16,043 bases of DNA from CAZUMW01 sp964621615 (GCA_964621615.1 CAZUMW010000068.1:1-16043); one strand, 5' to 3'; positions 1 to 7,299 are shown, counted from the stretch's first letter. Numbers and translations: made by a program. Notes: generated from the letters alone by a model not told the origin.

Positions 1-238
1 ATTCAAGTGACTGCGGTGAGCATTCCTTGATACCTACACTTTTGAACGATACCAAAAAGTTGTTTTTCAAGCCGGACGGTTGTGACGATGGCTTATAAGC
101 TGTGTCGCTGTGCAGAGAAGCGCTGGCAGAAAATAAATGGATTAGATATGTTGGAAAAAGTAATCGAAGGAGTCGAGTTTGTTGATGGAGAGGAGAGGAT
201 CGCCGCTTAGCCCCATACACAAAACTTGACAATAGCTC
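1..238 (+). mobile_element. 3' end of an IS256-family insertion sequence
   Basis: This is the right end of an IS256-family (Mutator-type) element: the end of the transposase gene (stop at 208-210), a short tail, and a terminal sequence ending at about 238. The terminus, read outward-in on the minus strand, is GAGCTATTGTCAAGTTTTG. The same terminus with 3 differences in 24 bases bounds the inverted copy starting at 10620, and this fixes the end of the element. It has inserted into the 3' part of the IS1380 transposase gene on the other strand. Bases 1-44 are too degraded or too short to interpret. Confidence 0.8.
46..210 (+). pseudogene. IS256-family transposase, C-terminal fragment
   Basis: Frame 1 from about position 46 to the TAG at 208-210 encodes the end of an IS256-family transposase. 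It contains SSRTVVTMAYKLCRCAEKRW and, near the end, KVIEGVEFVDG, which match the family C-terminus (a basic helix, then a ruler-like V/I-x-G-V-x-F-x-D-G segment). The inverted copy at 10646-10873 carries the same segment and also the preceding FATVRLRT motif. Upstream the frame meets stops at 43-45 and 28-30, so even the visible part is broken. The DDE catalytic residues lie upstream of this tail and are not in the window. It cannot be a functional transposase. Confidence 0.75.
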
Positions 239-1169
239 TGGCACACAGCGTGTAGAGCTGGTTGCCGGCGAGGCGCCGGGAAGGCAGCACCGCCAGCCCG
301 GCATGGTTTTTGGCATCACCGAAAAGGGCTTCCTGGGATCCGCGGCCATTGTGAAACAAGGCAACGCTTTTGGCAGACTCGGCTTTGTTGGTTACAATAA
401 CCTTGTAGTCATAGCAGCGGTCGCGAGGTTCAAACAGATGCAGCTGCAGCGGGCCTTTGCGCTGCTTGCCGGTCTGTGTGCGTACGAAGATAAAACGGTA
501 TGAGCATACCCATGATTTTGGTTTCCAGGTTGTCTCAAAAAAGGAGGTTTGTGTATCCAGATGCTTCCATCGCCTCCTGCTGCTGATCATGTCCTTGAGC
601 TGCGGGAAACGTTCAAAGGGTACGGAAGCGGTGAAGAAAACACCGTCAGCATGCAGTTCATTGAGAATAATTTGGCTGAAGAAGGCCGAGTCCATGCGGG
701 ATTCGATAATGCTGCCGTTCAGTTCCCGCCGGGCCTGCATGACGCAGTCAAACATGAACTGTTCGGCGCCATTGGAGTCATGCACATTGCCGGGCCTGCA
801 TGACGCAGTCAAACATGAACTGTTCGGCGCCATTGGAGTCATGCACATTGCCGGGCCGGTGAAGCAGATCAAAGAATTGTCCGGTCTGCGCAACCGTGCA
901 GAAAAGCGGATAGTAGCTCCTGGCACCTTTTTTGTTTTTGTTGAATCCGACGGCGGTTCCTTCGGCATGTGCCTTTGTGGAAATCACCGAACCGTCAAAG
1001 TCAAGGGTCAGTCTGGGCAATGATAATCTTTTGAGCGTTTCGAGTACCAGTGTATTGCACAAGTGCCGAACATTTTTTACTGAATCCAGATCCATGCCCG
1101 AAAGCGTGCGGGAAATGGTGGCAACATCGGGCACCTTGCGAAGCCCCAGCAGTCGCAGCACGAGCGGAT
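239..1169 (-). pseudogene. IS1380-family transposase, middle and C-terminal part (frameshifted)
   Basis: On the minus strand, 1169 to about 790 encodes LVLRLLGLRKVPDVATISRT, then LTLDFDGSV with the first catalytic Asp, AEGTAVGFNKNKKGARSYYP and RPGNVHDSNGA. After the 61-bp duplication the protein continues in another frame (to 239) with IIESRMDSAFFS (second Asp) and GSQEALFGDAKN (likely the catalytic Glu region), ending at RLAGNQLYTLCA. The last residues before the stop at 207 come from the joined IS256 end. Removing one duplicate would restore one continuous frame over all three catalytic motifs. The family assignment is firm. The gene is dead because of the frameshift, the truncation and the upstream IS3 insertion. 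Confidence 0.85.
730..851. repeat. Perfect 61-bp tandem duplication inside the IS1380 transposase
   Basis: The unit at 730-790 is repeated without mismatch at 791-851. The unit begins and ends at an 8-bp direct repeat, GCCGGGCC (728-735, 789-796, 850-857), which suggests slippage or unequal exchange at microhomology. Because 61 is not a multiple of three, it shifts the reading frame of the transposase. Confidence 0.97.
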
Positions 1170-1175
1170 CCCCCT

Positions 1176-1204
1176 GTGTCAGGATAGTTGTCGCATGATA
1201 TAAT
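1176..1204 (+). promoter_or_regulatory. Promoter at the left end of the IS3 element
   Basis: A consensus -10 hexamer TATAAT at 1199-1204 is preceded by TGA at 1196-1198, making an extended -10. A -35-like GTGTCA (1176-1181, 4 of 6 to consensus) lies 17 bases upstream and overlaps the terminal inverted repeat, where transposase would bind. It would drive orfA/orfB. The same promoter is copied in the solo end at 10876-10934. Confidence 0.65.
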
Positions 1205-1235
1205 AAACTCTCTAATAGTGAAAGGAGAAGTTGTC

Positions 1236-1730
1236 ATGCGATATTCGGCAGAGAGAAAAGAGGCGGTATTGAGGAAGATGGCCCCGCCGCACAACAGGAC
1301 AGTACCGGATTTGGCTCAGGAGGAAGGCATATCTGAAGCAACTTTGTACAACTGGCGGAAGGAGGCCCGTTCAAAAGGTTTGTTGCTGCCTGATGGAGAA
1401 GTAAGTCCCGAGGGGTGGACGACAAAGGATAAATTTGCAGCGGTTGTGGAAACGGCCCCGCTGAACGAGGCGGAGCTTGCAGAATACTGCCGTAAACGTG
1501 GTTTGTATCTCGAGCAAATAGCCCAGTGGCGCCAATCATGCGAAGCGGCCAATGACTGGGATGAAACATACACTAAACGCTTGAAGGAGCAGCGTCGTTC
1601 TGATCAAAAGACGATCAAACAGCTGGAGCGTGAGCTGAAACGCAAGGAAAAGGCGCTGGCAGAAGCTGCAGCGATAATGGTGCTGAGAAAAAAAGCAGCG
1701 GCGATCTGGGGGGATCCAGAGGAAGAATGA
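1236..1730 (+). CDS. IS3-family transposase OrfA (helix-turn-helix subunit)
   Basis: OrfA is the DNA-binding subunit that recognises the element ends. The start at 1236 (MRYSAERKEAVLRKM) is chosen because AAAGGAGA (1221-1228) sits at good spacing, although the frame is open from 1188. The product is 164 residues. An N-terminal helix-turn-helix spans about residues 20-45 (VPDLAQEEGISEATLYNWRK), a second HTH-like region with EYCRKRGLYLEQIAQWR follows, and the C-terminal third is a charged coiled coil (KTIKQLERELKRKEKALAEA) typical of OrfA multimerisation. Near the 3' end seven A residues (1688-1694) lie in frame as A AAA AAA, a possible -1 slippage site. The stop overlaps the OrfB start as ATGA. 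OrfB lies in the -1 frame. Confidence 0.85.
   Translation: MRYSAERKEAVLRKMAPPHNRTVPDLAQEEGISEATLYNWRKEARSKGLLLPDGEVSPEGWTTKDKFAAVVETAPLNEAELAEYCRKRGLYLEQIAQWRQSCEAANDWDETYTKRLKEQRRSDQKTIKQLERELKRKEKALAEAAAIMVLRKKAAAIWGDPEEE
1688..1694 (+). promoter_or_regulatory. Candidate -1 ribosomal frameshift site (A AAA AAA)
   Basis: In the orfA frame the codons read AGA AAA AAA GCA, so a slippery heptamer A AAA AAA is in phase. After a one-base backward slip the -1 frame is open with no stop through the OrfB ATG at 1727, so an OrfAB fusion transposase could be made, as in other IS3 elements. I did not establish a downstream stimulatory structure. Confidence 0.5.
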
Positions 1731-2803
1731 TCAGCGAACCGGATCGCCTGAAAGCAGTTGAGCTGATCGAAACGGCATGTCGTTCGGGTGCACGCAAACA
1801 AATTGCCTGCCGTGCAATGGACATCAGTGTGCGCACATATCAGCGCTGGTGCAGCGGAGACGCCGTCAAGAGTGACGGGCGCCTTACGGCATCGCGCCCT
1901 GCCCCGGTTAACAAGCTTAGGCAAGAGGAACGCAAGCAGGTGCTTGCCGTCTGCCACGAAAAGGAGCATGCCAGTTTGCCGCCGAGCCAGATAGTGCCGC
2001 GGCTGGCTGATATGGGCGAATACATTGCCAGTGAATCGAGCTTTTACCGGATCCTGCGTGATGAAAAAGAGCAGAATCACCGTGGGCGCAGTAAAGCGCC
2101 GCGCAAGACAGGCCCGGCATCAAGCCATCAGGCTGACGGCCCCTGCCAGGTATGGACGTGGGATATTACGTGGCTGCGCGGCCCGGTTCGAGGGCTGTTC
2201 TTTTATTTGTACATGATCATTGACATCTACAGCCGTAAGATTGTTGGCTGGGAAGTATACGATTGCGAGAATTCAGAAAATGCTACGCAGTTGATATACA
2301 AAACGCTCTTGTCGGAGGCATGCCTTTACCGTCCGCTCGTATTGCACTCGGATAATGGCAGTCCGCAAAAAGGCAGCACATTGCGCGTGAAGCTCGAAAC
2401 ACTGGGTATAGCGGCATCATATAGTCGGCCACGAGTGAGCAATGACAACCCGTTCTCGGAGTCACTCTTCAGAACCTGCAAATATCGGCTCGGTTATCCA
2501 CACAAAGGCTTTACCGATATTGAAGCAGCCCGCGAATGGGTGATGCAATTTGTGAAATGGTACAACAATGAGCACCGTCACAGCGGCATCAGATTTGTCA
2601 CCCCGGCTGATCGCCATGCCGGTAATGACAATCAGATATTGAACCATAGAAATGCCGTGTATGAGGCTGCGAGACAAAGGCATCCAGAACGCTGGACCGG
2701 CAATACCCGAAATTGGGAACCGATTGAAACAGTATGGCTGAACCCGGAAAAATCTGTTTCAAAAACAAAGGATAAAGCACATCAATTAGAGAATGCAGCA
2801 TAA
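1727..2803 (+). CDS. IS3-family transposase OrfB (DDE integrase domain)
   Basis: This is the catalytic subunit: it cuts and joins the IS ends as an RNase H-fold DDE recombinase. It has 358 residues. The first ~110 form an HTH_21-like region with HTH (QIACRAMDISVRTYQRW) and YRILRDEK. The rve core follows, with catalytic Asp146 (VWTWDITW), Asp209 (LHSDNGSP) and Glu245 (NPFSESLF). The 35 residues between the last two are the family spacing. KWYNNEHRHSGI is the usual C-terminal motif. It overlaps orfA by four bases (ATGA), so it can be translated by coupling or as a -1 frameshift fusion. All catalytic residues are present, so the element could be active. Confidence 0.92.
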   Translation: MISEPDRLKAVELIETACRSGARKQIACRAMDISVRTYQRWCSGDAVKSDGRLTASRPAPVNKLRQEERKQVLAVCHEKEHASLPPSQIVPRLADMGEYIASESSFYRILRDEKEQNHRGRSKAPRKTGPASSHQADGPCQVWTWDITWLRGPVRGLFFYLYMIIDIYSRKIVGWEVYDCENSENATQLIYKTLLSEACLYRPLVLHSDNGSPQKGSTLRVKLETLGIAASYSRPRVSNDNPFSESLFRTCKYRLGYPHKGFTDIEAAREWVMQFVKWYNNEHRHSGIRFVTPADRHAGNDNQILNHRNAVYEAARQRHPERWTGNTRNWEPIETVWLNPEKSVSKTKDKAHQLENAA

Positions 2804-2835
2804 CCCGATGCGACAACTACCTTGACAAACGGCGG

Positions 2836-3103
2836 GTTCGTCACGGTAATAGTCAACCTCGCGCAGCCGCCTGAACCCAAGCAGCAAATGAACGATCAGC
2901 AGCATCGTGACAAGATGATGGCCGAAAATCGGGGTAACCTGCAGGTGCCGGAAACAGTCTTTGAGGCGCTGTTTTAGATGTGGTTTGGAAAAAAGCAGTT
3001 GAAAAATAAGCAAACCGGAAAACGATGTCAGCTGCTGATCTTCAAAATTGATCTCGGGAATTTTATGGTATTTTGCGTTAATTTCTGATTTACTGGACTT
3101 TAC
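2836..3103 (-). pseudogene. IS1380-family transposase, N-terminal part
   Basis: Minus-strand frame from about 3103 to 2836 encodes the family N-terminus: INFEDQQLTSFSGLLIFQLL, PIFGHHLVTMLLIVHLLLGF, RRLREVDYYRDEP. It is separated from the rest of the gene by the IS3 insertion. A Shine-Dalgarno AGGAGG (minus strand, 3118-3113) lies nine bases before codon GTA at 3103-3101. No ATG or GTG is found at the expected start, so the original start may have mutated from GTG. The SD lies in one arm of an imperfect inverted repeat, a common way for IS elements to block translation of read-through transcripts. Confidence 0.8.
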
Positions 3104-3179
3104 TTGCGGTGGCCTCCTGAATAAGGTTTTTTTGTTACCCTCAAACGCATTTTAACCTTTATTCATGGGCCTCCGCAAG
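3103..3179. repeat. Imperfect 26-bp inverted repeat upstream of the IS1380 transposase
   Basis: Arms 3103-3128 and 3154-3179, loop of 25. Paired blocks are CTTGCGG, GGCC, TGAATAA and GGTT (22 bp) with small mismatched bulges. One arm contains the transposase Shine-Dalgarno sequence, so RNA read into the element would fold it away. Its downstream edge is 51 bp from the start of the polysaccharide genes, so it may also affect their transcript. Confidence 0.75.
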
Positions 3180-3229
3180 GTTATTACTTTATAAAACTCC
3201 TATTTCGTTTGCAACTATAAGGTTTATTG

Positions 3230-4111
3230 ATGATGAATCAAACAAAATATATTATCATCACACCTGCAAGAAATGAAGAAAAATACATAGAAGAAACTAT
3301 TAAATCTGTTGTTTCACAAACAATTCTACCACAAAAATGGGTTATTGTGAGCGATGGATCAACTGATAGGACTGATGAGATTGTAAAAAGGTATTGCGCT
3401 GCTTATAGTTTTATTCAATTAATGTGTTCTTCAGGGGCGTTGGAAAGAAATTTTGGTTCCAAAGTACATGCGTTTAATGCGGGTTACTATTTGATAAAAG
3501 ATATTGCTTATGATTTTATTGGCAATCTTGATGCTGATATTTCATTTGGAGTTGATTATTTCGAAAAAATTTTATATTACTTTGGCCAAAATAACAAATT
3601 GGGAATTGCTGGTGGTATAATTCAGGAGTTTGTTAATGGATCTTATATAACTCAGAAAATTAGCTTAAATAGTGTTGCTGGGGCAGTGCAACTTTTTCGC
3701 CGAGAATGCTATGAATCGATTGGAGGTTATTTCCCCTTGGAATATGGTGGTATAGACACTGCTGCGGAAATCATGGCACGGTCAAAAGGATTTCATGTGC
3801 ATACATTCCCTGAATTAAAAGTGACTCATCACCGGAGAGTTGGATTTTCAGACAAAAGTATTTTGGCTAAAAGATTTATGCATTGGGGGCGGATGCATTA
3901 TTCTCTTGGTTATCATCCAGTGTATTATTTTATTCTTTGTTGCTATAAAATTTTTCAAAAACCGTATTTTTTCCATGGATTATTATTAATGTTAGGATTT
4001 ATTGAAGCTTATGTAAAAGGAGAAAAAAGGGCCTTGTCTGCAGATTTTGTTCAATATGTTCGTCAGGAACAAGTTAATAAATTATTGTCTATATTTAAAT
4101 TTAAATCCTAA
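3230..4111 (+). CDS. Family 2 glycosyltransferase (GT-A fold)
   Basis: It would transfer a sugar from a nucleotide-sugar donor during assembly of a surface polysaccharide, at the cytoplasmic face of the inner membrane. The start at 3230 follows TAAGG (3218-3222); the frame is open three bases further, at a TTG. The 293 residues begin with the GT2 signature (ITPARNEEKYIEETIKSVVS), followed by the nucleotide-binding VSDGSTDRTDEIV and the metal-binding DAD in NLDADI (Asp101, Asp103). FPLEYGGIDTAAEIMARSKG matches the acceptor-side region. A hydrophobic C-terminal stretch around HGLLLMLGFIEAY suggests membrane attachment. It is the first gene of the rightward block and shares one base with the next (TAATG). 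Donor and acceptor are unknown. Confidence 0.9.
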   Translation: MMNQTKYIIITPARNEEKYIEETIKSVVSQTILPQKWVIVSDGSTDRTDEIVKRYCAAYSFIQLMCSSGALERNFGSKVHAFNAGYYLIKDIAYDFIGNLDADISFGVDYFEKILYYFGQNNKLGIAGGIIQEFVNGSYITQKISLNSVAGAVQLFRRECYESIGGYFPLEYGGIDTAAEIMARSKGFHVHTFPELKVTHHRRVGFSDKSILAKRFMHWGRMHYSLGYHPVYYFILCCYKIFQKPYFFHGLLLMLGFIEAYVKGEKRALSADFVQYVRQEQVNKLLSIFKFKS

Positions 4112-5217
4112 TGAATGCCAAAATAAATAAATTCATTATTTTATGCATTAAAGGGCTTGAAAAAATGCATTTTCCTAATGAAAATGTATTTAGTGCTTCT
4201 TTTTGTAATATAAATAACCGCATGCAAAACTTACGTAATCCTTCAATGGAATATAAATACTCTATGAATACGTTTATGGGGCTTTACAAAGCGCAGTTGG
4301 CAGGATATGAAGTGCCATTTGATATACAATCGGATTTTCACAAATTATCGAAAAACGTAAAAGAACCTTATGTGCAGGCTGAGGATGTTGCTGCGACAGT
4401 GTGGACAGCCGGTTCTATAGGTATGCAAATCCCTGCCCCTGCATTATCAGAATTAGAGTCCATCATGCAGGATGATGCATTTCTTAAATCTGCTACTTCT
4501 CAAACTATGAGTTGGTTAATTTTTGCATTGCTTGCAGCGCATGGTGATTACATAAAATACGCTCATAAACTTGTACAATATATGTCTGCTCGTTATATGG
4601 ACAAAGAGACGCATCTTGTTAGACATAAACCTTCAGGATTTCGTTCAGATTGGTCATCTTTTGCGGCAAGCTGTTATACTGCATATGTTTTTTTGTATTA
4701 TGCAAAGATTTGCAGTAACGAAAGGGTACATAACCTTGGAATAAAAATAGCACGAAAGTTGGTTGAACTGCAAGGGGCTCAAGGTCAATGGCCTTGGTAT
4801 TATTATGTTCCAGGTGGTGTCGTTGCTGATTATTACCAAGTATATTCAGTTCACCAGGAAGCCATGGCCCCACTGTTCCTGCTGGAAGCGATTGACCAAG
4901 GCTACGATGAGTTCCGTAAACCATTAATTAAAGGATTTAAGTGGATATTGGGCGAAAATGAGTTGGGACAAAGCATGGTATCAACTGAGCATTCTCTTAT
5001 TTGGCGTTCCGTGGTTAGAAACTCTCAGATGGAAAAGTGTGTTCGTTTTGCACGTGGTCTAGCGTCTAAGTTTTTTGGCTATAAATCTAAACCGGTTTCA
5101 AACGATTCACTTTATATAAACCGAGAGTGTCGAAGTTATGAGCTTGGGTGGGCGCTGTGGGCGTTTGCTGGGCGAACAGATTTTGATGAACTGCTTAATC
5201 ATCAGATTTTTGAATAA
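4111..5217 (+). CDS. Unknown alpha-helical protein in a glycan cluster, possibly six-hairpin-glycosidase-like
   Basis: The family is not recognised with certainty. The 368-residue protein has no signal peptide and looks mostly helical. It has repeated helix pairs and aromatic-rich connectors such as GQWPWYYYVPGGVVADYYQV followed by YSVHQEAMAPLFLLEAI, a pattern seen in alpha/alpha toroids (six-hairpin glycosidases, AGE-type epimerases, terpenoid-cyclase-like folds). The conserved-looking GQWPWYY, HQEAMAP and EHSLIWRS would line an active site, but this is inference. The ATG overlaps the GT2 stop by one base, so the two are probably translated together and may act on the same glycan. Alternatives: polysaccharide lyase, hydrolase, or a non-enzymatic glycan binder. 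Confidence 0.6.
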   Translation: MNAKINKFIILCIKGLEKMHFPNENVFSASFCNINNRMQNLRNPSMEYKYSMNTFMGLYKAQLAGYEVPFDIQSDFHKLSKNVKEPYVQAEDVAATVWTAGSIGMQIPAPALSELESIMQDDAFLKSATSQTMSWLIFALLAAHGDYIKYAHKLVQYMSARYMDKETHLVRHKPSGFRSDWSSFAASCYTAYVFLYYAKICSNERVHNLGIKIARKLVELQGAQGQWPWYYYVPGGVVADYYQVYSVHQEAMAPLFLLEAIDQGYDEFRKPLIKGFKWILGENELGQSMVSTEHSLIWRSVVRNSQMEKCVRFARGLASKFFGYKSKPVSNDSLYINRECRSYELGWALWAFAGRTDFDELLNHQIFE

Positions 5218-5238
5218 ATTTTCTTTGCATCTGCCATT

Positions 5239-6180
5239 ATGTTAAAACAAGTTTTATATGATTTTGTTCGGAAGACATTAAACCAGCGAAACAGACTTTA
5301 TCTTAAAAAATTTTCTGATATTTATATTGAGCGCCCGACTCGAAGGCTGAACGGTATGCTGCTGGGTAGGGTTTCTCTTGTTGATTTGCAGGATATAATT
5401 GCTGATTCGGTTCCGGATTGTGTAAAATGTTTGACTGTTCATACGGCACTTTCACCTTTTAAGTATATTTACAAAGGTGATTTTCCCGATCTCTTTAAGC
5501 TTTTTGATAAGCTTTTTGCACGCGGGGTAACATTGCTGTTTCCCACCTTTCCTCGGATTATGATTCCTTGGGATGAGTTTTTTAAGCAAAATCCGGTTTT
5601 TGATATTCATAAAACACCTTCGGGTATGGGGGTGCTGTCTGAAGTGATGAGAAAGAGGAGCGACGCGTTTCGAAGCCTTCACCCGACCAAAAGCGTTGCT
5701 TGTATTGGTCCGCTTTCTGAGGAGTTGGTTTCGGAACATCACCTTGATGATGCTGTCGAATATGCTGTAAGTCCATTTGCTAAAATGCTTAAATATCCCT
5801 CCGGCATTCTTGGGGTCGGCGTTGAATATTACCGTTCTATATCACACATACATGTTGTAGAGGAGATAATGGGAGAAAGGTTCCCTGTTCGACTGAAAGG
5901 TGATGAAAAATCATCGGTCACACTGATTGATGATGTGGGTAAAGAAAGCATTTTTTATGTTAAACACCCACACCCGGAATCATATCCTTGTCAGGCGACT
6001 TTAATAAAGGCATATAATATGGATGGGGGGTTGAAAACCTGGACATACCGCACAATACCATTCTGGTATGCAGATGCGAACAAGCTGGTTGAAGAAATGT
6101 ATGATGCCGCGCTTCGGGGATTGACGGTGTATGGTGACGTTAACCGTCCTGATTTTCCAACTGCTCTGCGAAGAGGGTAA
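5239..6180 (+). CDS. AAC(3)-family N-acetyltransferase (Antibiotic_NAT fold)
   Basis: Members transfer acetyl from acetyl-CoA to an amine. The 313-residue protein has the family motif TPSGMGVLSEVMRKR, followed by SLHPTKSVACIGP with the catalytic His148, then AVSPFAKML. The length is close to the usual 260-290, with an N-terminal extension. Aminoglycoside resistance is the best-known activity of the family. Here the gene lies 21 bases behind two polysaccharide genes and near a dehydrogenase and an amidotransferase, so acetylation of an amino sugar for the surface polymer is more likely (inference). No strong Shine-Dalgarno precedes the ATG. A 327-base gap follows, so it may end the first transcription unit. 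Confidence 0.85.
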   Translation: MLKQVLYDFVRKTLNQRNRLYLKKFSDIYIERPTRRLNGMLLGRVSLVDLQDIIADSVPDCVKCLTVHTALSPFKYIYKGDFPDLFKLFDKLFARGVTLLFPTFPRIMIPWDEFFKQNPVFDIHKTPSGMGVLSEVMRKRSDAFRSLHPTKSVACIGPLSEELVSEHHLDDAVEYAVSPFAKMLKYPSGILGVGVEYYRSISHIHVVEEIMGERFPVRLKGDEKSSVTLIDDVGKESIFYVKHPHPESYPCQATLIKAYNMDGGLKTWTYRTIPFWYADANKLVEEMYDAALRGLTVYGDVNRPDFPTALRRG

Positions 6181-6507
6181 ATGACCATGTCGATAGCTAT
6201 ATAATAAATCGTTTTTATCATATCGTTAGATAAAGCCCTACTTGTGAAGTCGTCTATTATGCCCCCTGTTTATTATTTAATGTGATATGCCGAAAACCGT
6301 ATAGTTTTTAAAACGTCAGGCTTTTCGTCTAAGCACACAGCACTGTTATTATTCAAATAAAAATTCAAGATGTTTATAAAAAGGATGTTTAACGCTGAAA
6401 AACCCCCGTGCTCCAGAGTAAATGCTGTTTTGTTGAAATCGAAAGTCGATACAAAGGTTTTGAGGTAGATTTCTGCGAAGAAAAATCGTTAATAGAACTA
6501 CAAAAAC
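6181..6507. other. 327-base gap between acetyltransferase and dehydrogenase genes
   Basis: No convincing gene. A 32-codon frame from ATG 6370 (MFIKRMFNAEKPPCSRVNAV) to the TAG at about 6466-6468 is preceded only by A-rich sequence and looks like chance or the remnant of a lost gene. No clear terminator or consensus promoter is seen, though a promoter for the next gene would be expected here. Confidence 0.5.
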
Positions 6508-7299
6508 ATGTTCGAATCGAAGTTGAAAAAATATTGGACCAATAAATCCATTCTAATAAGCGGTGCTTCATCTGGCCTTGGTGAGGCTGTAGTGCAGGCG
6601 TTAGCTCCATATGGAATGTATTTTGGACTTTTGAGCCGACGCATTGAAAGAATGCATGTTTTGGTTAACAGCTTAAAAGATACCAATAGTCGCTTTTGGA
6701 TTAAATCCTGTGATATCCGCAGTCTTGATGTGGTGAGGGGTGCAGTAGAGGAATTTGCATCTACATGCCGAAGGCTTGATGTCTGCTGGGCAAATAGCGG
6801 TACGACAGGCAGTTCCAGTGGCTCGGAATGGGACTGGAACTCTTTTGAAAGTATTATTGATACGAACCTGAAGGGCACGATTTACATGGTTAAAAACTGT
6901 CTGGACATTATGAACCGTCAGGGAAGCGGAGTTATCGTCGGAATCGGATCGATTGTTTCGATGCGTGGACTGCCGAGACGAGGAATTTATGGATTCACAA
7001 AGCTTGCATTAGCACATTTTTTTGAAAGTTTAGCGGTTGAAAATCCAAATATACAATTCACCTTTATTCATCCTGGATATGTCGATACTCCAATAAATGA
7101 AGGACATCCCAATAGATATTTTCTTATGGCTCCTAATGTAGCTGCAAAAAAAATGATCAAAGCTGTGGCTTGTAGAAAAAAAGTTTATATTTACCCATGG
7201 CAAATGAGTTTAATTTATAGATTTGCTCAGTTATTGCCGGCAGCAGTTTATCAAGAAATAGGGCGCAAACTGTATTGCTGGAAAAATTATAAAAAATAG
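6508..7299 (+). CDS. Short-chain dehydrogenase/reductase (SDR)
   Basis: An NAD(P)-dependent oxidoreductase of the classical SDR family (Rossmann fold, cytoplasmic), 263 residues. Visible motifs are the cofactor loop SGASSGLGEA (residues 18-27), ANSG (equivalent to NNAG), DTNLKGT with the structural Asn, and the catalytic set Ser148, Tyr161 and Lys165 in YGFTK, with the normal 13- and 4-residue spacing. HPGYVDTP is the usual post-catalytic motif. Arg-Arg after the second beta strand (LLSRRIER) suggests NADP(H). In this setting it probably reduces or oxidises a sugar intermediate or a lipid-linked precursor, but substrate cannot be read from the sequence. It starts after a long gap and may begin a second transcription unit. 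Confidence 0.9.
   Translation: MFESKLKKYWTNKSILISGASSGLGEAVVQALAPYGMYFGLLSRRIERMHVLVNSLKDTNSRFWIKSCDIRSLDVVRGAVEEFASTCRRLDVCWANSGTTGSSSGSEWDWNSFESIIDTNLKGTIYMVKNCLDIMNRQGSGVIVGIGSIVSMRGLPRRGIYGFTKLALAHFFESLAVENPNIQFTFIHPGYVDTPINEGHPNRYFLMAPNVAAKKMIKAVACRKKVYIYPWQMSLIYRFAQLLPAAVYQEIGRKLYCWKNYKK

Larger units (their letters stand above)
1170..2835 (+). mobile_element. IS3-family insertion sequence, apparently intact
   Basis: A roughly 1.65-kb element with two overlapping frames (orfA, orfB) sits within the IS1380 remnant. Its ends form an imperfect inverted repeat: TGTCAGGATAGTTGTCGCAT at 1177-1196 and, on the minus strand, TGTCAAGGTAGTTGTCGCAT ending at 2827 (18 of 20 match). A second left end at 10876-10934 is identical from CCCCCTGTGTCA onward, so the left boundary is probably near 1170; the right boundary is uncertain within a few bases. 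No clear target duplication was found. Both frames are uninterrupted, which suggests this is the youngest complete insertion in the window. Confidence 0.85.
239..3180 (-). mobile_element. IS1380-family element, truncated, frameshifted and interrupted
   Basis: Minus-strand transposase sequence of the IS1380 family runs from about 3103 down to 239. Three lesions are visible: a 3' truncation where the IS256 end begins (junction about 238/239); a 61-bp perfect tandem duplication at 730-851 that shifts the frame; and an inserted IS3-family element between about 1170 and 2830. The outer right limit is not defined; an imperfect inverted repeat (3103-3179) lies just upstream of the coding region. No convincing target-site duplication is visible around the inserted IS3 element. 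Confidence 0.8.

Noticed and set aside
730..851. Tandem units considered as a minimal CRISPR array or VNTR
   Set aside because: Only two units with no spacer between them, and they encode part of the transposase.
303..1198. Rightward open frames opposite the IS1380 remnant
   Set aside because: They are antisense shadows of the transposase; no start signals or recognisable domains.
5239..6180. Antibiotic-resistance gene carried by the mobile elements
   Set aside because: The gene lies in the glycan block, not inside any IS, and its composition resembles its glycan neighbours; resistance is not supported.
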